NCBI GenBank assembly: GCA_900163555.1
Contig: FUHX01000043.1
Span: forward strand, 24,925 to 88,924
From: Actinomycetales bacterium JB111
GTDB lineage: Bacteria; Actinomycetota; Actinomycetes; Actinomycetales; Actinomycetaceae
Direction: 5' to 3'
DNA length: 64,000 bases
Shown: positions 60,378 through 64,000 of the stretch, one piece after another
Position numbering within the stretch: the first letter of the stretch is position 1
Layout of the letters: each line of letters starts with the position of its first letter
Program-made: the position numbers and the translations under genes
The notes under the pieces: generated by a model
The model's database searches: none
What the model saw: the letters and a program-made list of their open reading frames with translations, nothing else
What the model was told of the DNA's origin: nothing

Positions 60378-61076
60378 GTGCAGATCACCCCCCTTCGCCC
60401 CGAGGACCTTGAGGGCGCCCGAGTCGTCGTCGCCGGGTACACCGGGCGCGACCAGGACCAGGTCAGGGCGCACATCGACGAGCTCGCGGAGCAGGGCATC
60501 GCGCCGCCGCCGAGCGTCCCGATGTTCTACCCCGTCCCCGCCGACCTGCTGACACAGGAGGACGAGATCGACGGCGGCAGCGACACCACCTCCGGGGAGG
60601 TCGAGCCCGTGCTCGTCGTGCGGGGCGATGAGGTGTGGCTGACGATCGGATCGGACCACACGGACCGAGAGATCGAGAAGGCCTCGGTCGCCGACTCGAA
60701 GGCCGCGTGCCCGAAGCCCGTCGCCCGCACCGCCCTGCGCACGACCCTCGACGAGCTCGGCCGCGCCTGGGACGACATCGAGGTGACGTGCGCGGTCGAC
60801 GGTGTCGAGTACCAGTCGGGCACGCTCGCCGCCCTCTTGCCGCTCCCCCACACGCTCGAGCTCCTGCGCCGGGACGCGGATCTTGCCGACGCGGAGAGCC
60901 TCGTCGTTCTCGGTGGCACGCTGCCGCTGATCGGCGGATCGTTCGTCTTCGGGACTCGGTGGGACATGACGCTTCACCACGACGGCGACCGCATCGACCT
61001 CGGCTACACCGTGCGCACGCCCGCCACCACAACCACCGCCGCACCCACCGTCCACACCACGAAGGAGTCCGCATGA
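60378..61076 (+). CDS. DUF2848 family protein
   Basis: 232 residues matching DUF2848, a family often found near amidases and transporters of catabolic loci and related in fold to fumarylacetoacetate-hydrolase-like proteins. Visible features are VVVAGYTGRDQDQVRAHIDE, PVLVVRGDEVWLTIGSDHTD and LPLIGGSFVFGTRWDM. The activity is unknown. The GTG start follows GAGGAC, eight bases after the amidase stop. It overlaps the cupin gene as ATGA. Confidence 0.85.
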   Translation: MQITPLRPEDLEGARVVVAGYTGRDQDQVRAHIDELAEQGIAPPPSVPMFYPVPADLLTQEDEIDGGSDTTSGEVEPVLVVRGDEVWLTIGSDHTDREIEKASVADSKAACPKPVARTALRTTLDELGRAWDDIEVTCAVDGVEYQSGTLAALLPLPHTLELLRRDADLADAESLVVLGGTLPLIGGSFVFGTRWDMTLHHDGDRIDLGYTVRTPATTTTAAPTVHTTKESA

Positions 61077-61420
61077 GCGCCAAGAAGGAACTGGAGTTCT
61101 TCCCCGTCACCGACGTCCCGTCCACGCCGTGCGAGGGGGCGGTGCCCGGACTGACCGAACGCATCCTCACCGGGACCGGCCGCCCCGGCGTGGTCAGCCG
61201 GATCCTCGACTTCGCCCCCGGGACCGACACCTCCGCCAACGGCACGCTCACCCACGACTTCTGGGAGGAGGTCTACATCATCACCGGATCGATGACGGAC
61301 CTCCGCCTCGGCGAGACCTTCACGGCCGGCATGTTCGCCTGCCGCCCGCCCGGCATGGAGCACGGCCCGTGGGTCACCGAGGAGGGCTGCCAGACCTTCG
61401 AGGTCCGGTACGAGGCGTAG
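61073..61420 (+). CDS. Small cupin-domain protein
   Basis: 115 residues forming one cupin barrel. Metal-ligand candidates are in THDFWEEVYIITG and the second motif PPGMEHGPWV. It could be a metal-dependent dioxygenase, an isomerase or a sensor. Translationally coupled to the DUF2848 gene, and the last gene of the monooxygenase operon. Confidence 0.85.
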   Translation: MSAKKELEFFPVTDVPSTPCEGAVPGLTERILTGTGRPGVVSRILDFAPGTDTSANGTLTHDFWEEVYIITGSMTDLRLGETFTAGMFACRPPGMEHGPWVTEEGCQTFEVRYEA

Positions 61421-61438
61421 GCCTCCCCCGACGGCGGG

Positions 61439-61463
61439 GCGAGCCTTCGGAGGGAGGGCTCGC
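61439..61463 (+). terminator. Hairpin after the cupin gene
   Basis: GCGAGCC (61439-61445) pairs with GGCTCGC (61457-61463) around 11 nt, 18 bp beyond the cupin stop; no T run. Confidence 0.4.
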
Positions 61464-61505
61464 ACCACCCTCGCGCGATAGCCAACAATTTCTCGGGCAG
61501 GCGAG

Positions 61506-61526
61506 TACTTGCCCGAAAGGCAAGTA
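61506..61526. promoter_or_regulatory. Perfect palindromic operator
   Basis: TACTTGCC and GGCAAGTA are perfect 8-bp arms around CGAAA, 17 bp before the start of the membrane-protein gene. It is the natural binding site for the winged-helix protein encoded second in this two-gene operon. Confidence 0.75.
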
Positions 61527-61543
61527 GATGCCATGCTGTTTTC

Positions 61544-62011
61544 ATGGACGCCAACGACCACTCCGACTCCTCCTCCGACGACGCCCTCCGAGACCTCGCC
61601 CGCGCCGAGGAGCTCGCCGCACGCACCGCGGCGCGCGGACGCAGGTGGGTCCGCATCTACCTGACGACGTGGGCGATCGCGAGCGTCGGACTCCTGCTCG
61701 CGATCGGCCTGGGATCGCAGATGGTCGTCATCGTCGCGATGTCGCTCTGGGCCCTGCTCGTCGTGGCCGGCGTCGTCTTCAGCGCCAAGCAGGGCGTGGC
61801 CGTGACCGGAGCAGGCGGGCGTCTCGGCACCGCCGCGGGCCTGTGGGCCGCCGTCTACGCCGGCTCACTCGCGCTCGGCGTCACCGCCTACACGGGTGAG
61901 CCCTGGTTCTGGTTCGCTGCCGGCGTCCTGTCCGCCGTGCCGCTCCTCGTCGCGGCGTGGGCGCCGTGGCGGTCCTCCGCGGGGGCCGCCAGGGCCGGGA
62001 GCACGCGATGA
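61544..62011 (+). CDS. Four-helix membrane protein paired with a winged-helix regulator
   Basis: 155 residues. An acidic, soluble N terminus with a charged helix (DLARAEELAARTAARGRRW) leads into four hydrophobic helices (about 38-58, 62-82, 100-118, 122-143). No motif identifies a substrate. It overlaps the downstream regulator gene as ATGA; such membrane-protein/winged-helix pairs are common in actinobacteria, usually with autoregulation. The 17-bp gap after the palindrome suggests a leaderless or very short leader. Confidence 0.8.
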   Translation: MDANDHSDSSSDDALRDLARAEELAARTAARGRRWVRIYLTTWAIASVGLLLAIGLGSQMVVIVAMSLWALLVVAGVVFSAKQGVAVTGAGGRLGTAAGLWAAVYAGSLALGVTAYTGEPWFWFAAGVLSAVPLLVAAWAPWRSSAGAARAGSTR

Positions 62012-62328
62012 CCGCCGCCGGGGCCCGCCACCCGCGCCACGACCTCGACGCCACGCTCACCCTGCCGGTGCGGCTCAGCATCGTCGCCGCGCTCTCGCGG
62101 GTCCACAAGGCCGACTTCCGGTCTCTCCGGGACCTGGTGGAGGTCAGCGACTCCGCGCTGTCCAAGCAGCTCACCGTGCTCGAGGACGCGACGTACGTGG
62201 AGATCAGCAAGTCGCGGTCCGGCCGCCAGGCCCGCACCTGGGTGACCCTCACGCCGGACGGCAGGGCCGCGCTCGAGGGCCACCTCGCGGCCCTACGTGC
62301 GATCGCCGAGCTCGACCTGCCGACGTAG
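62008..62328 (+). CDS. Winged-helix transcriptional regulator (HTH_34/ArsR-MarR-like)
   Basis: 106 residues, nearly all winged helix: LPVRLSIVAALSRVHKADF, LRDLVEVSDSALSKQLTVLED and the wing ISKSRSGRQARTWVTLT. It probably binds the TACTTGCC palindrome upstream of its own operon. No effector domain is present. Confidence 0.9.
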   Translation: MTAAGARHPRHDLDATLTLPVRLSIVAALSRVHKADFRSLRDLVEVSDSALSKQLTVLEDATYVEISKSRSGRQARTWVTLTPDGRAALEGHLAALRAIAELDLPT

Positions 62329-62352
62329 TCGCACCGATCCCGCACGCTGGGT

Positions 62353-63363
62353 CTACTGATTCAGCAACATGTCCGCGACATCGACATGCCCCGCCGTGAT
62401 CCCGTGCTGCTCGGCAAGATCCGCCTGCTCCTGCAGTTCATCGAGCACGAAGGCACCGGAGTAGCGGGGCAGGCGAATCCGCTCGATGAGGTCGTCGGAG
62501 AGCTCGGTGTAGGTGCCGGTGATGCGACGTACCTCGTCGGGGTTCTCGTCGGCATACTCGCGCCCACGATCTACGGCTCGCACAAAGGCCTCGACTACGT
62601 CCGGGTTCTGCTCTGCGTACCCATCGGTCGTGAAGTAGCCGGCCACGAGAAAATTCGGGTCGGTCTCCACCCAGTGCCAGAGAACGACCTCGGCACCCGC
62701 GTCTTCGGCCTGCGTCACGAACGGCTCGACGACGACACCGGCGTCGACCTGACCGTTCGCCACGGCGGCAGGCATGTCCGGCCATGCGATCTCGACCCAC
62801 TCAACCGTGTCAGGATCACCACCGTCCTCCTCGACGGCGTTGTTCACGGTCATCACGAAGTTGTTCGCCAACGTATTCGTGGCGATCGTTCTGCCTTCGA
62901 GGTCCGCAGCCCTCTCGATCCCTGAGTCCGGCATGGCGACGACACCGGCGGCATCGTTTCCGGTCTCTCCGGTGGTGAAAACGCCAGGCGTGACGGACAG
63001 GAGCGGAAGATTCTGACTCACCGCATTGACCTGGGACGTGAAGTTAGAGAATCCGAACTCGTACTCTCCCGAGATCACAGCTGGGATGAGGGCCGCCCCG
63101 CCCTGCCCCTGCTCAAGCGTGACATCGAGACCTTCCTCGTCGAAGTAGCCGAGGTCCTCCGCCAGATAGATGGGGGCGACGTCCACGATCGGCAGCACCC
63201 CAACTGTGACGGCCGTGGTCTCGGCATCCGAGGCGCCACCCTCGGGGTCATCGGGGCCGGCCCCGTCGGACGTGCCGTCCGCATCGTCGCTGCCGCAGGC
63301 GGCGAGCAGGAGAGCTCCTGCGACGACTGCGATCGTCGACCTCGCGATGAATCGTGTTCTCAT
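62353..63363 (-). CDS. NMT1/SsuA-like ABC substrate-binding lipoprotein (orphan, copy 4)
   Basis: 336 residues with lipobox LLLAAC (Cys near residue 23). The domain has PIYLAEDLGYFDEEGLDV, GGAALIPAVISGEYEFGFS and DAGVVVEPFVTQA. The segment ADENPDEVRRITGTYTE is identical to copy 1, so these two are recent paralogues. No permease or ATPase is adjacent. AGAAGGACC precedes ATG 63363. It lies 76 bp downstream of a CrtI-type oxidoreductase gene on the same strand, with which it is probably co-expressed. Confidence 0.9.
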   Translation of the reverse strand: MRTRFIARSTIAVVAGALLLAACGSDDADGTSDGAGPDDPEGGASDAETTAVTVGVLPIVDVAPIYLAEDLGYFDEEGLDVTLEQGQGGAALIPAVISGEYEFGFSNFTSQVNAVSQNLPLLSVTPGVFTTGETGNDAAGVVAMPDSGIERAADLEGRTIATNTLANNFVMTVNNAVEEDGGDPDTVEWVEIAWPDMPAAVANGQVDAGVVVEPFVTQAEDAGAEVVLWHWVETDPNFLVAGYFTTDGYAEQNPDVVEAFVRAVDRGREYADENPDEVRRITGTYTELSDDLIERIRLPRYSGAFVLDELQEQADLAEQHGITAGHVDVADMLLNQ

Positions 63364-63439
63364 GATGGTCCTTCTCGATTGAGTCGATCTGTTGATGGGA
63401 TGACCGTCATTGGTGATCCCCTGTCGTCGGGCAACTACC

Positions 63440-64000
63440 TCAGTCGGAGGCGCGCTCAAGAACACTTCGCACGTCCATCGGCTCCCACCAGGGCGTGAGT
63501 CCGAGGTCCTCGGCAATGACCCGCGAGGCGATGTATCCACCACCTCCGGAGATGCCGCCACCGGGATGTGTCGGCGATCCCGCCATGTAGAGGTTGTCGA
63601 TCGGGGTGCGGTAACCGAAGTGGTTGGCCATCGACTGCTCACCGGCGAAGGAGCCCACGAAGATGTCTCCGTCGACCATGTTCTTGAACTCTCGGTGATA
63701 GTCGTTAGCGGTGTATGTGAACGTGTGGAGGATGTTGTCGTCGGTGAGGTTCGGCGCGTACTTCCGCCAGGTGTCGAGCACCCGAGCCGTGATCTCCCCC
63801 TTGACCGGCTCGATGTTCTCGGGACGACCACCGGGTGCGAAAGGCATCGCGTACCAGGCGTAGGCAGTGTGACGCCCAGGGGGCGCCTGGCTCGGGTCGA
63901 ACTGCGTGACGTGCCCGGTCCCGAAGGAGACCAGCTCCGGAATCCGGCTCTTCTCGAACGAGGGTGTAGTCCGTTGAGCGCGTCGCTGTCCGTGTAGGAG
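63440..64000 (-). CDS. CrtI/phytoene-desaturase-type FAD oxidoreductase, C-terminal part
   Basis: The gene runs off the window; 186 C-terminal residues are visible and the frame is open to the edge. The C-terminal flavin-binding motif LYMAGSPTHPGGGISGGGGY is characteristic of the phytoene-desaturase/polyamine-oxidase-like NAD(P)/FAD oxidoreductases. Many such proteins in actinobacteria act outside carotenoid synthesis. Its downstream neighbour is an orphan NMT1-like lipoprotein, the fourth such pairing here. The N-terminal Rossmann motif cannot be checked. Confidence 0.88.
   Translation of the reverse strand, partial: LLHGQRRAQRTTPSFEKSRIPELVSFGTGHVTQFDPSQAPPGRHTAYAWYAMPFAPGGRPENIEPVKGEITARVLDTWRKYAPNLTDDNILHTFTYTANDYHREFKNMVDGDIFVGSFAGEQSMANHFGYRTPIDNLYMAGSPTHPGGGISGGGGYIASRVIAEDLGLTPWWEPMDVRSVLERASD

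Overview
The window is high-GC DNA (around 70% G+C by eye) from an actinobacterium, probably of the order Micrococcales. The evidence is GC-rich third codon positions, many GTG starts, ATGA/TGATG gene overlaps, a type-A RNase P RNA, the conserved trio RNase HI/phosphatase - coiled-coil 'zinc ribbon' protein - Nif3, and an IdeR/DtxR-type iron box. I cannot name the genus. Most of the window is chromosomal, with many catabolic genes. One short stretch (about 51.6-55.3 kb) looks laterally acquired and ends at a tRNA-Val gene.

Layout. 0-6.7 kb: housekeeping (end of a secreted-type protein gene, rnpB, yaaA, RNase HI/phosphatase, coiled-coil protein, Nif3, YibE/F membrane protein). 6.8-10.5 kb: IclR regulator, class II aldolase/adducin enzyme, an orphan NMT1/SsuA-like binding lipoprotein and a SRPBCC protein. 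10.5-27.7 kb: a catabolic locus with a RuBisCO-like protein, Cof-type HAD phosphatase, divergent glycerol-kinase-like enzyme, E1(alpha-beta fusion)/E2 of a 2-oxoacid (or acetoin) dehydrogenase complex, divergent HutC-type GntR regulator, CbbY-like phosphatase, class II aldolase, TIM homologue, DhaK-DhaL kinase, AraM/G1P-dehydrogenase-like enzyme and an erythritol-kinase-like FGGY kinase. The set suggests C4/C5 polyol or branched-sugar catabolism through erythrulose phosphates. Similar sequences upstream of several of these genes suggest control by the GntR protein.

27.8-31.7 kb: a second orphan NMT1-like lipoprotein, a Baeyer-Villiger monooxygenase and its IclR regulator. 31.8-39.9 kb: mixed genes, including an AraC/VOC pair, an SDR-fold protein without its catalytic Tyr/Lys, an ACR3/BASS transporter, a VanY-like carboxypeptidase divergent from a VanR/VanS-like two-component system, PhzF, an XRE-cupin regulator and a GbsR/MarR regulator. 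39.9-44.9 kb: a siderophore-iron ABC importer with a divergent siderophore-interacting reductase and an IdeR box between them. 45-51.5 kb: MgtE, DUF6157, an AraC-type regulator split by a frameshift at a C9 tract, a small Cys-containing peptide - DsbA/FrnE - TetR operon, and fur-katA.

51.6-55.3 kb: a probable island next to tRNA-Val(UAC) holding a histidine phosphatase, a compact dikinase-like protein (ATP-binding plus phospho-His domain with no acceptor domain), two HTH proteins, a small hypothetical gene and an IS3 transposase remnant. 55.5-61.4 kb: formamidase, a third orphan NMT1-like lipoprotein, and an operon of flavin monooxygenase - GntR - nitrilase-superfamily amidase - DUF2848 - cupin, consistent with breakdown of a nitrogen-containing (possibly heteroaromatic) compound. 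61.5-64 kb: a membrane protein/winged-helix pair behind a perfect palindrome, a fourth NMT1-like lipoprotein, and the C-terminal part of a CrtI-type oxidoreductase cut off by the window end.

The strongest candidates for something undescribed are the RuBisCO-like/tetrulose-phosphate locus, the dikinase-phosphatase-HTH island module, and the recurring pairing of permease-less NMT1-like lipoproteins with oxidative or hydrolytic catabolic genes.
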